Of a DNA stretch of 30,166 nt, positions 21,893 through 30,166 are shown in pieces. Location of the stretch: positions 1 through 30,166 of the forward strand of contig CAYYSO010000012.1 of the NCBI GenBank assembly GCA_964474415.1, written 5' to 3'. Position numbers and translations under genes: made by a program. Each line of letters opens with the position of its first letter. Positions within the stretch are counted from its first letter, which is position 1. Under the pieces are notes generated by a model. That model saw only the letters and a list, made by a program, of their open reading frames with translations. It had not been told where the DNA came from and ran no database searches. This DNA is from Methylomarinum sp964474415 (GTDB lineage: Bacteria > Pseudomonadota > Gammaproteobacteria > Methylococcales > Methylomonadaceae).

Positions 21893-23248
21893 ATGGCAAC
21901 AGTTAAGCACAGTTGGCGTCAGGCTTTTTCGATTTATGCCAGACCTTGTGTGCTGAGCATGATTTTTCTTGGCTTTTCTGCCGGTCTTCCTTTCTTGCTG
22001 GTTTTTTCTACTTTGTCAGCCTGGCTTCGAGACGAAGGGGTTGCGTTGTCCGTTATTGGATATTTCAGTTGGGTGGGAGTGACTTATTCCGTTAAGGTTT
22101 TTTGGGCGCCGGTTGTTGATCGTGTTTCGCTGCCGTGGTTAACCGCTTTTCTGGGAAAAAGGCGCAGCTGGATGTTGTTAGCGCAAGTCGGTATTGCAAT
22201 GGGGTTGCTGGGGATGGGGGCGGCTGATGCAAGTCAACAGTTACAGCAAATAGCACTATTGGCTGTGACTGTGGCATTTTGTTCCGCTACCCAAGATATT
22301 GTCGTCGACGCCTATAGGATTGAAGCTGCGGTGCCTGAGTATCAAGGGGCTATGGCTGCAGCTTATGTATTTGGTTATCGGGTCGCATTGTTGGTGGCTG
22401 GTGCCGGGGCTTTCTATATTGCCGATTTTAGTGATTGGCAAAACGCTTATTTCGTGATGGCTTTGACCATGTTGATTGGCATAGTAACAACTTTGTCTAT
22501 TAGAGAGCCGGAGCATCAGGTTGATAAGGTAATTGAGGATATTGAATGCAGGCTGGAAGCTGCGTTGGGTGTTGATAAGGTGACCTCGGTTTTTGTCAGG
22601 TTGGGCGCATGGTTTGCGGATGCGGTTATTAGTCCGTTTGTCGAGTTTTTTAGCCGTAATGGTAAAACCGGATTATTGATTCTGTTATTAATTGCGGTTT
22701 ATAAATTAAGCGATATTACTATGGGAGTGATGGCTAATCCGTTTTATCTGGACTTGGGATTCACTAAAAAAGAAATCGCCGAAGTCAGTAAAATATTCGG
22801 TTTTTTTATGACCATACTCGGAGCTTCTTTGGGCGGGGTGCTGGTTGTGCGATTCGGTATTTTGCGTCCATTGTTGCTTGGGGCTGTTATGGTGGCCGTT
22901 ACCAACTTGTTATTTGCGATCCTGGCTGTAAGTGAACCTGATCTGATGTTGCTGGCGGGCGTTATCAGCGCTGATAATCTGAGTGGCGGTATTGCGACTT
23001 CTGTCTTTATTGCCTATTTGTCAAGTTTGACTAATAGCGCCTATACCGCTACTCAATATGCGTTATTTAGTTCTTTGATGACATTGCCGGCCAAGTTGTT
23101 AGGTGGGTTTTCCGGGCATATGGTAGAGAATTTCGGTTACCAGATGTTTTTTGTCTATGCCGCGGTGGTTGGGTTACCGGCAATTGTATTAGTTACCTGG
23201 TTAATTAAGATGCAGTCCAGTTTTAATACGGATAATCGTAATCCATAA
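21893..23248 (+). CDS. ampG: AmpG-type muropeptide permease (MFS)
   Basis: AmpG imports anhydro-muropeptides from the periplasm for cell-wall recycling. The 451-residue sequence has about 12 membrane segments. Family features at the start are FLGFSAGLPFLLVFSTLSAWLRD (about 22-44), the loop YSVKVFWAPVVDRVSLP, and FLGKRRSWMLLAQ. FCSATQDIVVDAYRIE and a central region with YKLSDITMGVMANPFYLDLGF follow. These match AmpG rather than general sugar MFS proteins. GAGAAAG lies about 10 bp before the ATG. Its last 26 bp overlap the 3' end of xthA on the other strand. Import of muropeptides fits the envelope genes nearby but is not operon-linked. Confidence 0.9.
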   Translation: MATVKHSWRQAFSIYARPCVLSMIFLGFSAGLPFLLVFSTLSAWLRDEGVALSVIGYFSWVGVTYSVKVFWAPVVDRVSLPWLTAFLGKRRSWMLLAQVGIAMGLLGMGAADASQQLQQIALLAVTVAFCSATQDIVVDAYRIEAAVPEYQGAMAAAYVFGYRVALLVAGAGAFYIADFSDWQNAYFVMALTMLIGIVTTLSIREPEHQVDKVIEDIECRLEAALGVDKVTSVFVRLGAWFADAVISPFVEFFSRNGKTGLLILLLIAVYKLSDITMGVMANPFYLDLGFTKKEIAEVSKIFGFFMTILGASLGGVLVVRFGILRPLLLGAVMVAVTNLLFAILAVSEPDLMLLAGVISADNLSGGIATSVFIAYLSSLTNSAYTATQYALFSSLMTLPAKLLGGFSGHMVENFGYQMFFVYAAVVGLPAIVLVTWLIKMQSSFNTDNRNP

Positions 23249-23996
23249 TGAGCGGGGCATGATCTGAAAAGCGTTCGTCCTTATAGATGGACGCAGATTG
23301 AATTTTGTCTTTGAGGTTGGCGCTTACAACCTGATAGTCAATGCGCCAGCCGACATTTTTGGCCCAGGCCTGGCCTCTGTTTGACCACCAGGTGTATTGA
23401 TCGGCTTTTTGATTGATGATTCTGAATGCATCAAGCCATGTGTTTCCGGCAAATAGTTGATCCATCCAGGCGCGTTCTTCGGGCAAAAAGCCGGAATTTT
23501 TCTGGTTGCCTTTCCAGTTTTTTAAATCAATTTTCTTGTGGGCGATATTCCAGTCTCCACAAATAATATAGTCACGATCGTTTTTGCTGATTTCCTGTAA
23601 ATAGGGCATAAAGCGATCCAGAAATTTGAATTTAATGGCTTGTCGTTCTTCACTGGATGAGCCTGATGGCAGATAAAGTGAGATAACGCTTAGTTTTCCA
23701 AACTGTGTTTCGATGAAACGTCCTTCACTGTCAACATCTATCCAGCCGATTCCTTTATTTATCGCTGTAGGTTTCTTTTTGCAGTAGATGGCGACTCCGC
23801 TGTAGCCTTTCTTTTCAGCTTGATGATAGAAACAATGGTACTCTTGTGGCCAGAAAACTTCGGATTGTAGCTGTTCTGTCTGGGCTTTGGTTTCTTGTAT
23901 GCATACGACATCGGCATTTTGTTTTTGCAGCCAGGGGTAAAAGCCCTTTCGTTCGGCGGCTCTGATGCCGTTTGCATTTAACGAGATAATGCGCAT
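23223..23996 (-). CDS. xthA: Exodeoxyribonuclease III (AP endonuclease)
   Basis: This enzyme of the exonuclease III/AP endonuclease family repairs abasic sites and trims 3' blocks. The 257 residues include N7 (SLNANGIRAA), the metal ligand E35 (IQETKAQ), and GYSGVAIY. The GDWNIAH catalytic Asp/Asn site, WRIDYQVVS and the final SDHAPLIMDY carrying the catalytic His are also present. All hallmark residues are present. The ATG is at 23996. The C-terminus (YDYPY) overlaps the end of ampG by 26 bp in the tail-to-tail direction. No close operon partner. Confidence 0.95.
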   Translation of the reverse strand: MRIISLNANGIRAAERKGFYPWLQKQNADVVCIQETKAQTEQLQSEVFWPQEYHCFYHQAEKKGYSGVAIYCKKKPTAINKGIGWIDVDSEGRFIETQFGKLSVISLYLPSGSSSEERQAIKFKFLDRFMPYLQEISKNDRDYIICGDWNIAHKKIDLKNWKGNQKNSGFLPEERAWMDQLFAGNTWLDAFRIINQKADQYTWWSNRGQAWAKNVGWRIDYQVVSANLKDKIQSASIYKDERFSDHAPLIMDYDYPY

Positions 23997-24007
23997 GAAA
24001 TAGATGG

Positions 24008-24036
24008 TTGCGGTTTGTTTAAGGAAGTCGTATTAT
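24008..24036 (+). promoter_or_regulatory. Candidate promoter of rpmE
   Basis: TTGCGG (24008-24013) and TATTAT (24031-24036) are separated by 17 bp. Just downstream, ATACTTA and TAAGTAT (24035-24041, 24051-24057) form a 7-bp inverted repeat overlapping the expected transcription start, a possible operator or leader hairpin. Confidence 0.45.
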
Positions 24037-24085
24037 ACTTAGTTCTCTATTAAGTATGTAGCCCGTTTTGGGTAATGTGAGTGAT

Positions 24086-24286
24086 ATGAAACCAGAAATT
24101 CATCCTGAATATAAACAAATTACTGTAACCTGTGGCTGTGGCAACACATTCGAGACCGGTTCAGTTTTAGCTGAAGACCTGCATGTGGAGGTCTGTTCTT
24201 CCTGTCATCCTTTCTATACAGGTAAACAAAGAGTAGTTGATACTGCCGGCCGTGTTGATAAATTCCGTAAAAGATTCGGAAAATAA
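24086..24286 (+). CDS. rpmE: 50S ribosomal protein L31 (zinc-binding C+ form)
   Basis: L31 is a small protein of the ribosomal intersubunit bridge. The 66-residue product from the ATG at 24086 starts MKPEIHPEYKQITVTCGCGN, matching the family start (M-K-x-x-I-H-P). The frame is open to a TTG at 24068, which would add six unconserved residues and was rejected. Four cysteines (CGCGN at 16-20 and CSSCHPF at about 37-43) form the zinc site, so this is the zinc-containing form, and HPFYTGKQR is conserved. gltA follows 57 bp later with no clear terminator between. Confidence 0.96.
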   Translation: MKPEIHPEYKQITVTCGCGNTFETGSVLAEDLHVEVCSSCHPFYTGKQRVVDTAGRVDKFRKRFGK

Positions 24287-24343
24287 ACTTGTTGTTAGTG
24301 CAACACGTCTTCAATCTACTGTAGTGATTAGAGGGTTCTGAAT

Positions 24344-25651
24344 ATGTCGCAAGATAAGGTATCAATTGTTCTTGATTCGCCTGACCGGAAAGCGGAGTTT
24401 TCTTTGTTAAACGGAACACAAGGAATACCGGCAATTGACATTGGAACTCTATATAAGCAGCTGGGAGTTTTTACATACGATCCTGGTTTTATGTCTACGG
24501 CCAGTTGTAAAAGTGCTATCACCTATATAGATGGTGAAAAAGGTATATTGCTTTATCGCGGATACCCCATTGAAGATTTGGCAAAACAAAGCTCATTTCT
24601 TGAGGTCGCTTATTTATTAATGAATGGTGAGCTGCCTACGGAGGGCGAGTTGTTGGCGTTTACTGATGAAATCAATCATCATTCCATGTTGCATGAAGCG
24701 TTGCGAAGTTTTTTTGATGGTTTTCATTACGATGCTCATCCTATGGCCATGATGGTGGGCGTAATGGGGTCGTTGTCAGCTTTTTATCACAGCGAGCTGA
24801 ATATGGAGGACCCAGAGCATCGCCGTATTTCTGCTATGCGAATGCTGGCAAAAGTACCTACTATTGCTGCGGCCTGTTACCGGCATTCTGTTGGTTGGCC
24901 TTTTGTCTATCCACGAGTGGATTTGGGCTATTGTGAGAATTTCATGAACATGATGTTTTCGTTGCCTTCGCAGAAATTTGTTGGTATTGATCATTATATT
25001 GATCCAATAGCCATTAAGGCTTTGAACATTCTGTTGATTTTACATGCCGATCACGAACAGAATGCCAGTACTTCAACGGTTCGCCTGGCAAGCAGTACCG
25101 GGGCTAATCCATATGCGTGTGTGGCGGCAGGAATTTCTGCTTTATGGGGGCCGGCACATGGCGGTGCTAATGAGGCAGTGCTGAGTATGTTGGCAGAAAT
25201 TGGCAGTGCTGACAGAATTCCGGAGTATATCGCTAAAGCAAAGGATAAAGACGATCCTTTCAGGTTGATGGGATTTGGTCATAGGGTATATAAAAACTTT
25301 GATCCCAGAGCGACTATTGTACGCGCGACATGTCATGAGGTTTTACAAAAATATTCCAGTGATGATCCTCTTTTTGAATTAGCCGTTGCTTTGGAAGAGC
25401 ACGCTTTGAAAGACGAATATTTTATAGAGAAAAAACTCTACCCGAATGTCGATTTTTATTCAGGTGTTATCTATAAGGCGCTGAAAATTCCCGAGGAAAT
25501 GTTTACCGTGATGTTTGTGATTGCCCGTACAGCCGGGTGGGTGTCGCACTGGCTGGAGATGATGGCTGAGCCGACTCATCGAATTGGACGCCCTAGACAA
25601 ATATATACCGGTTATGATCAAAGGGATTATGTGCCCAAGGAAAGTCGTTAA
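24344..25651 (+). CDS. gltA: Citrate synthase (type II, GltA)
   Basis: GltA condenses acetyl-CoA with oxaloacetate to citrate, the entry step of the TCA cycle. The 435 residues are of the hexameric type II class. The catalytic residues are H272 (GPAHGGANEA), H313 (GFGHRVYKNFDPRA) and D370 (YPNVDFYSG), each exactly 8 positions after the E. coli residues H264, H305 and D362. HADHEQNASTS is also intact. An N-terminal beta domain (DKVSIVLDSPDRKAEFSLLNG) is present, as in NADH-sensitive enzymes, but sensitivity cannot be read from this. AGAGGG lies about 10 bp before the ATG. A strong hairpin follows. Confidence 0.98.
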   Translation: MSQDKVSIVLDSPDRKAEFSLLNGTQGIPAIDIGTLYKQLGVFTYDPGFMSTASCKSAITYIDGEKGILLYRGYPIEDLAKQSSFLEVAYLLMNGELPTEGELLAFTDEINHHSMLHEALRSFFDGFHYDAHPMAMMVGVMGSLSAFYHSELNMEDPEHRRISAMRMLAKVPTIAAACYRHSVGWPFVYPRVDLGYCENFMNMMFSLPSQKFVGIDHYIDPIAIKALNILLILHADHEQNASTSTVRLASSTGANPYACVAAGISALWGPAHGGANEAVLSMLAEIGSADRIPEYIAKAKDKDDPFRLMGFGHRVYKNFDPRATIVRATCHEVLQKYSSDDPLFELAVALEEHALKDEYFIEKKLYPNVDFYSGVIYKALKIPEEMFTVMFVIARTAGWVSHWLEMMAEPTHRIGRPRQIYTGYDQRDYVPKESR

Positions 25652-25677
25652 CGGCGCTAATAAGTAATAAATTCGGC

Positions 25678-25712
25678 AGCAGCAGGCGCATGTCGACTAT
25701 GCGCCTGCTGCT
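25678..25712. terminator. Bidirectional terminator-like hairpin between gltA and mrcA
   Basis: A perfect 14-bp stem AGCAGCAGGCGCAT / ATGCGCCTGCTGCT has a 7-nt loop (25692-25698). It lies 26 bp after gltA and 91 bp after mrcA on the other strand. There is no strong T-run on the plus strand; the minus-strand tail GCCGAATTTATTAC is weakly T-rich. Confidence 0.65.
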
Positions 25713-25803
25713 ATGCCTTGAGGATAAACAAAAGTTCTGCATCAAACTCTCGGATATTATCGAATCCTCACGTCTTAAAGGTCGTGTTTTTTTGCCTTGT
25801 TTT

Positions 25804-28155
25804 TCAGAATAAACTGTTTTCCAGTGATTCTTTATCTTGATCAGTAGTTGCCTGTAGAGGTGAATATTGTCTCGGGATATTTTCATGCCTAAAATATTCC
25901 CATTTTCCAGGTTGACTTCCTGGAGGGGATAGTAGTCCTGTTTTGGGGTTGATGTAGGCACTGCTGATTCCAACAGGCTTTTGTAGTGGTTTTTCTTCCT
26001 TATCTTTAAGCGCTGTTTTCATAAATTCTATCCATATGGGAAGCGCTGCTTTTCCTCCGGTTTCTCCACGGCCTAAAGGTTTGGAATCATCAAAGCCAAG
26101 CCAGGCTGTGGCAACAATATCGGGAGTGAAACCGTTAAACCAGGCGTCTCTTTGTTCGTTGGTTGTACCCGTTTTTCCTGCCAGGTCAGTACGGTTTAGT
26201 ACTTTGGCGCGAGTTGCAGTCCCTCGTTGCACTACATCCCTTAACAAGCTGTTCATCAGAAAACTAATGCGTGCAGAGATAATGCGTGGAGCATATCCCG
26301 TCTGGTTGCTATGATCTTCATCGCATTCAGGGCAGGCAATGTCGGGGGAAGCCTGAAATATAATCTCACCTTCATTGTTTTCAATCCGATCAATAAAATA
26401 GGGGGTAATCAGGAAGCCACCATTAGCAAAGGTGGCGTAAACTCTGGCCATTTGCAGAGGTGTTGCGTATCCGCTTCCCAGCGCCAGGGAAAGGCTATTT
26501 GGTATTTGATCTTTGCTGAAGCCGAATCGCAACGCAGTTTTAGTGACTGCAGGAATGCCTAATTCTCTCAGTAATCTGATGGATATGAGGTTTCTGGATT
26601 TACGTAAGGCTGTTCTTAGCGAAGTGGGACCGAAAAATTTGTGGCTATAATTTTCCGGTCTCCAGTTGCTTTCCTGTGTTGGATCTTCTACAACCACGGG
26701 AGCGTCATTAATAATGCTTGCGGCTGTAAAACCTTTCTCAAGTGCTGTTGTATAGATGATGGGTTTGAAACCGGAACCGGGTTGTCGCTTTGATTGGGTG
26801 ATGTGGTTGAATTTATTATAGAAAAAATCAAATCCTCCCGATAAAGCCAGAATGGCGCCATTTTTGGGGTCCAAGGCAACAAATGCCGCTTCCGCGTCGG
26901 GTATTTGCGTTAAGCCCCAGCTTTTGTCAGGCAATTGTCTGACTCTAATTATGTCGTTAACAGTAAAGATATCTGCTGTTGATTTGAGTTTAGGTCCTAA
27001 ATAGGATTGAGACTTAAATGCTCTAGCCCATTCGATATTTTTCCATGGTAATTCAATGACAGAATTATCGCTCAGAATCGCCAGCGCTGATTTTTCTGAC
27101 AGTTCTATTATTTGGGCCTGCTGTGTGTCTCCGACTGGTTTGGCGGGAAAGGCTTCACTTTTGCTGTTGTTTTTGTGTGGCAGCGCGCGATAGCCGTGAC
27201 GCTGGTCATATTCATGCAGAGCATATTGAAGTGCTTGGTCAGCGGCCGTTTGCATCTGTTTGCTAATGGTCGTGTGTATTGTAAGTCCTAGTGTATAAGC
27301 TTTATCACCGTATTGTGAATAAATCTTTTGGCGTACCATTTCGGCAATAAAAGGAGCTGAAAGCTCAGTAGTTTTTGAGTTTAATGTTGCAGAGACAGGC
27401 TGTTTCGTAGCGTTATCAAAATCTGCTTGACTGATATATTTCAGTTCAAGCATACGGCGTAAAACATAGTTTCGTCTTACCAGCGCTCTTTTCGGATTGG
27501 TGACAGGATTGTAACTAGAAGGTGCTTTAGGTAAACCGGCAATCATTGCCATTTGGGCCAGATTTAATTCCTTTAAAGATTTCCCGTAATAGGTCTGAGC
27601 GGCTGCTGAGATGCCATATGAGCGATGACCCAGATAAATTTTATTTAAATAGAGTTGCAGAATCTTGTCTTTAGAATATTCTTGCTCAATTTTTAAAGCC
27701 AGAATAATTTCTTTGATTTTACGTATATAGGTTTTTTCGCGACCCAATAAAAAGTTTCGGGTGACTTGCATAGTGATAGTGCTGCCACCCTGTTTTTTTT
27801 TGCCCGTTAATGCTAATTGGATGGCGGCCCGAAGCAGACCTTTATAGTCCACGCCAGGATGAGAATAAAAACGATCATCTTCAGCGGCAATAAAGGCATT
27901 CAACTGTTGTTGGGGGACTTCTTCAATATTGACCGGAATACGTTTTTTTTCGCCGAATCGAGCAATTAACAGATGTTCTTTACTGTAAATACTTAAAGGT
28001 ATCTGGTACTGGACGTGCTGAAGCTGTTTTACATCCGGGAGTTCTTTATTCAGTTGAGTAAGAAAAAAGTAGCCGACAATGGCGAGGCAAACTGAAAAAA
28101 ATGCAAATGTGACTGCAAGCCACTTGATTATTGTTCGTAGAAACGTCCGGTGCAC
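25804..28155 (-). CDS. mrcA: Penicillin-binding protein 1A (bifunctional glycosyltransferase/transpeptidase)
   Basis: This class A PBP polymerises glycan strands and cross-links peptides. The 783 residues contain a short cytoplasmic start, one membrane anchor (about 10-32), and a GT51 glycosyltransferase domain with E92 in EDDRFYSHPG, GGSTITMQ and KIKEIILALKIE. A PBP1A-type insert follows (about 320-420). The transpeptidase domain has the nucleophile S461 in SGFK (461-464), SRN (520-522) and KTGTT (661-665). A CPEC pair (608-611) lies in the transpeptidase part. The gene is divergent from pilM, an arrangement common in gammaproteobacteria. Its C-terminus is shorter than that of E. coli PBP1A. 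Confidence 0.96.
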   Translation of the reverse strand: MHRTFLRTIIKWLAVTFAFFSVCLAIVGYFFLTQLNKELPDVKQLQHVQYQIPLSIYSKEHLLIARFGEKKRIPVNIEEVPQQQLNAFIAAEDDRFYSHPGVDYKGLLRAAIQLALTGKKKQGGSTITMQVTRNFLLGREKTYIRKIKEIILALKIEQEYSKDKILQLYLNKIYLGHRSYGISAAAQTYYGKSLKELNLAQMAMIAGLPKAPSSYNPVTNPKRALVRRNYVLRRMLELKYISQADFDNATKQPVSATLNSKTTELSAPFIAEMVRQKIYSQYGDKAYTLGLTIHTTISKQMQTAADQALQYALHEYDQRHGYRALPHKNNSKSEAFPAKPVGDTQQAQIIELSEKSALAILSDNSVIELPWKNIEWARAFKSQSYLGPKLKSTADIFTVNDIIRVRQLPDKSWGLTQIPDAEAAFVALDPKNGAILALSGGFDFFYNKFNHITQSKRQPGSGFKPIIYTTALEKGFTAASIINDAPVVVEDPTQESNWRPENYSHKFFGPTSLRTALRKSRNLISIRLLRELGIPAVTKTALRFGFSKDQIPNSLSLALGSGYATPLQMARVYATFANGGFLITPYFIDRIENNEGEIIFQASPDIACPECDEDHSNQTGYAPRIISARISFLMNSLLRDVVQRGTATRAKVLNRTDLAGKTGTTNEQRDAWFNGFTPDIVATAWLGFDDSKPLGRGETGGKAALPIWIEFMKTALKDKEEKPLQKPVGISSAYINPKTGLLSPPGSQPGKWEYFRHENIPRQYSPLQATTDQDKESLENSLF

Positions 28156-28635
28156 AGTATTCCAGTATCAGATTATTAAAAAAATGAAAGTCAAAATAAC
28201 CGCTTTTGGCGTTTACGACAATAGATATTTTAAATAATTAGAGTTTTAATCTGTGAAAAAATAAAAAGGCTACTATACTTTGCCCGTAAACAAGCATTAA
28301 GTATACATGTCGTGCTTCGAAGTTCGGTACTGAGTCATGCAGAGGGCGTCGGAAATTTTATGAGTGGAGGCATTTGCAATGCTATCCGTGTTACCGAAAC
28401 CTTTGCCAAATATCTCGGCATCAAATTTATAGGTGCTAAATTTTGATGTATACAGGGTGTATTTACATCAGTTTTTTCGTAAATACCCAGTATGTTTGCG
28501 GTTTGGGGAGGGAATATGCAGCCACTTCCTTGGGTCGGGTTAGTTATCGCCATTTACGGACGAATATTCGCTTAACGTGAAAAGCAACAGAGAATTTAGA
28601 ACATTTATGTCACACAGTCATAGTAGGATTTGTTC
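28156..28635. other. Divergent intergenic region of mrcA and pilM with possible decayed coding remnant
   Basis: The 480-bp gap must hold both promoters. GGGTGTATTTAC and GTAAATACCC (28455-28466, 28479-28488) form a hairpin. On the plus strand, one frame from about 28342 to 28563 reads protein-like pieces (GGICNAIRVTETFAKYLGIK, then MFAVWGGNMQPLPWVGL), interrupted by TGA and TAA. It may be remains of a membrane protein gene, or coincidence. An uninterrupted minus-strand frame over the same bases (28335-28553) has no start context. TATACT at 28275-28280 is a possible -10. Confidence 0.3.
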
Positions 28636-29697
28636 ATGAGTTGGTTGAGAAGAAATCAGTCCGCTGTTCTGGGGATTGATATTAGTACGGCAGCGGTAAA
28701 GTTATTGGAGTTGAGTAAAACAGGAGTCAGATATCGAGTCGAAAGTTACGCTGTTGCTCCATTACCGCAAGATGCGGTTGTCGATAAAAATATTACTAAT
28801 ATAGAAGTCATAGGCGAGGCTGTTAAAGCAGCAGTCAAACAGTCCGGTTCTCGAATCAAGCAGGCTTGTGTGGCAGTAGCGGGATCTTCGGTTATGACGA
28901 AAATTATTCCAATGCCTGCGACATTGACTGAAGATGAGATGGCGGATCAGATCATGGTTGAAGCCGATCAGTATATCCCTTATTCATTAGATGAAGTGAA
29001 TCTGGATTTTGAAGTTCAAGGACCATCTGAAAATAATCCTGAAATGGTTGATGTTTTGTTGGCAGCTTCAAGGCGGGAAAATATTGACGACAGAGTAGAG
29101 GCTTTATCAATCGCAGGTCTGAAAACGGTTATTGTTGATGTTGAGGCGTTTGCCATGGAAAATGCATTTACCTTATTGACTGACCAATTGCCTGAGTCAG
29201 TTGAAAATCAAACAGTAGCCATTGCTGATATTGGGGCTACGATGACTACCTTGAATGTTTTACATAACGGCAAGACCGTTTATACGCGTGAACAGGGATT
29301 TGGCGGAAAACAGTTAACGGAAGAAGTTCAGCGTCGTTACGGACTCTCATATGAAGAGGCCGGATTGGCAAAAAAGCATGGAGGGCTTCCAGATAATTAT
29401 GCGGCGGATGTATTGGAGCCATTCAAAAAAGCGATGGTACAGCAAATAGCCAGGTCGTTACAGTTTTTTGTTTCTTCCAGTGCCAACAGAGGAGTGGACA
29501 GTATTGTTCTCGCGGGAGGTTGTTCTTCCATACCGGGCCTGGAGAAGCTTGTAGAGCAAGAGTTGGGCGTTCAATCTTATGTGGCCAATCCTTTTATCAA
29601 TATGGCTCTTTCCAACAAAGTAAAGCCGCAAAGTTTGAGTAATGACACTCCAGCCATGATGATTGCCTGCGGTTTGGCGTTAAGGAGTTTTGATTAA
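28636..29697 (+). CDS. pilM: Type IV pilus assembly protein PilM
   Basis: PilM is an actin-like cytoplasmic protein that binds the N-terminus of PilN and links the pilus inner-membrane platform to the motor. The 353 residues show the family start VLGIDISTAAVKLLELSK (about 13-30), the central AVAGSSVMTKIIPMPATL and EADQYIPYSLDEVNLDFEV. The ATP-fold motifs VAIADIGATMTTLNVL and LAGGCSSIPGL are also present. The ATG at 28636 has AGGA 7 bp upstream; a TTG two codons earlier was rejected. It overlaps pilN by one base (TAATG). Confidence 0.96.
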   Translation: MSWLRRNQSAVLGIDISTAAVKLLELSKTGVRYRVESYAVAPLPQDAVVDKNITNIEVIGEAVKAAVKQSGSRIKQACVAVAGSSVMTKIIPMPATLTEDEMADQIMVEADQYIPYSLDEVNLDFEVQGPSENNPEMVDVLLAASRRENIDDRVEALSIAGLKTVIVDVEAFAMENAFTLLTDQLPESVENQTVAIADIGATMTTLNVLHNGKTVYTREQGFGGKQLTEEVQRRYGLSYEEAGLAKKHGGLPDNYAADVLEPFKKAMVQQIARSLQFFVSSSANRGVDSIVLAGGCSSIPGLEKLVEQELGVQSYVANPFINMALSNKVKPQSLSNDTPAMMIACGLALRSFD

Positions 29698-30166
29698 TGG
29701 CTAAAATTAATTTACTGCCTTGGCGTGAGGAACTGCGTAGACAACAACAACAGGATTTTATTATTGGAATTGGCATTGGAATAGCCATAACCTGCATTTT
29801 GTTGTTTGGAGTTTATTTATATATAGATGGCTTAAAAGAATATCAGCAAAGAAGGAATCGGATGCTAAAAGATGAGATTTCAATAGTTGATAGAAAGATC
29901 AAGGAAATCAAAGATATTGAAAAAAAGAAAAATAAGTTATTAACAAAAATTGAATTGATTCAGCAATTGCAGGAGAGTCGTCCTGAAATTGTACATTTGT
30001 TTTATGAACTGGCAAAAATCACCCCGGATGGCGTTTTTTTGACCAAATTATCGCAATCAGGGAAGACATTGTCGTTTAGTGGTAAAGCTCAGTCGAATGC
30101 CCGGGTTTCAGCTTATATGCGTGCAATTGATAAGTCTCCCTGGCTTCATTCCCCTAAGCTTAAAGT
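29697..30166 (+). CDS. pilN: Type IV pilus assembly protein PilN (3' end outside window)
   Basis: PilN is an inner-membrane protein that binds PilM through its cytoplasmic N-terminus and forms a complex with PilO. The visible 156 residues begin MAKINLLPWREELRRQQQQD, whose INLLPWR motif is the PilM-binding segment. One membrane helix (about 22-43, IIGIGIGIAITCILLFGVYLYI) and a coiled coil (about 45-95, KEYQQRRNRML and KIKEIKDIEKKKNK) follow. A ferredoxin-like periplasmic domain then begins (HLFYELAKITPDGVFLTKLS). The gene starts within the pilM stop codon and runs off the window edge; it is incomplete only for that reason. pilO, pilP and pilQ are expected next. Confidence 0.95.
   Translation, partial: MAKINLLPWREELRRQQQQDFIIGIGIGIAITCILLFGVYLYIDGLKEYQQRRNRMLKDEISIVDRKIKEIKDIEKKKNKLLTKIELIQQLQESRPEIVHLFYELAKITPDGVFLTKLSQSGKTLSFSGKAQSNARVSAYMRAIDKSPWLHSPKLK

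Noticed and set aside
28335..28553. Minus-strand frame of 72 codons upstream of pilM
   Set aside because: No start context or family features. The opposite strand reads more like decayed protein, so this is probably its shadow.

Overview
The window is a 30 kb piece of a gammaproteobacterial chromosome. It is moderately AT-rich by eye, and most gene order is housekeeping. Three conserved gammaproteobacterial neighbourhoods support this: lpxC beside a dciA-type gene; a yibN-like rhodanese, secB and gpsA opposite gpmI, envC and ctpA; and mrcA (PBP1A) divergent from pilM-pilN. A methanotroph of the Methylococcales or a related sulfur- or hydrogen-using lineage would fit. No methane, methanol or rRNA gene is present to fix the identity, so this is inference.

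Layout. 1-1600: a 7-bp tandem repeat cut by the window edge, lpxC, and a convergent dciA-like gene. 1710-2045: two adjacent palindromic non-coding elements. 2099-8298: a tight operon hoxF-hoxU-hoxY-hoxH-hoxW-hypA-hypB. It encodes a soluble NAD-reducing (group 3d type) [NiFe]-hydrogenase, its C-terminal processing protease and the two nickel-insertion factors. hypCDEF are not here. 8333-10593: a sparse stretch with further palindromic elements, a small exported helical protein, an orphan TusB/DsrH-like protein, and a 300-nt region with several inverted repeats that could be structured RNA. 10594-13080 (minus strand): gpsA, secB, a membrane-anchored rhodanese, and an ArsR-family regulator with the two cysteines typical of persulfide sensors (BigR/SqrR/YgaV). 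13470-17582 (plus): gpmI, envC, ctpA. 18084-20178 (minus): a siroheme sulfite/nitrite reductase hemoprotein overlapping a DUF934 gene, divergent from nhaD. 21893-25651: ampG-type permease, xthA (convergent, overlapping), rpmE, gltA. 25804-28155 (minus): mrcA, divergent from pilM and a pilN cut by the right edge.

How the parts work together. The hydrogenase would couple H2 oxidation to NADH formation, or the reverse. The ArsR/rhodanese pair, the TusB-like protein and the sulfite reductase are four separate hints of sulfane-sulfur and sulfite handling. lpxC, envC, ctpA, ampG and mrcA serve the envelope.

The least expected feature is a set of at least seven short (about 110-200 bp) palindromic intergenic elements. 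Several share terminal inverted repeats or a central TAGCTTGC core. Two related ones (1927-2045 and 8333-8454) bracket the complete hydrogenase operon. No tRNA, rRNA, CRISPR array or full transposase gene was seen.
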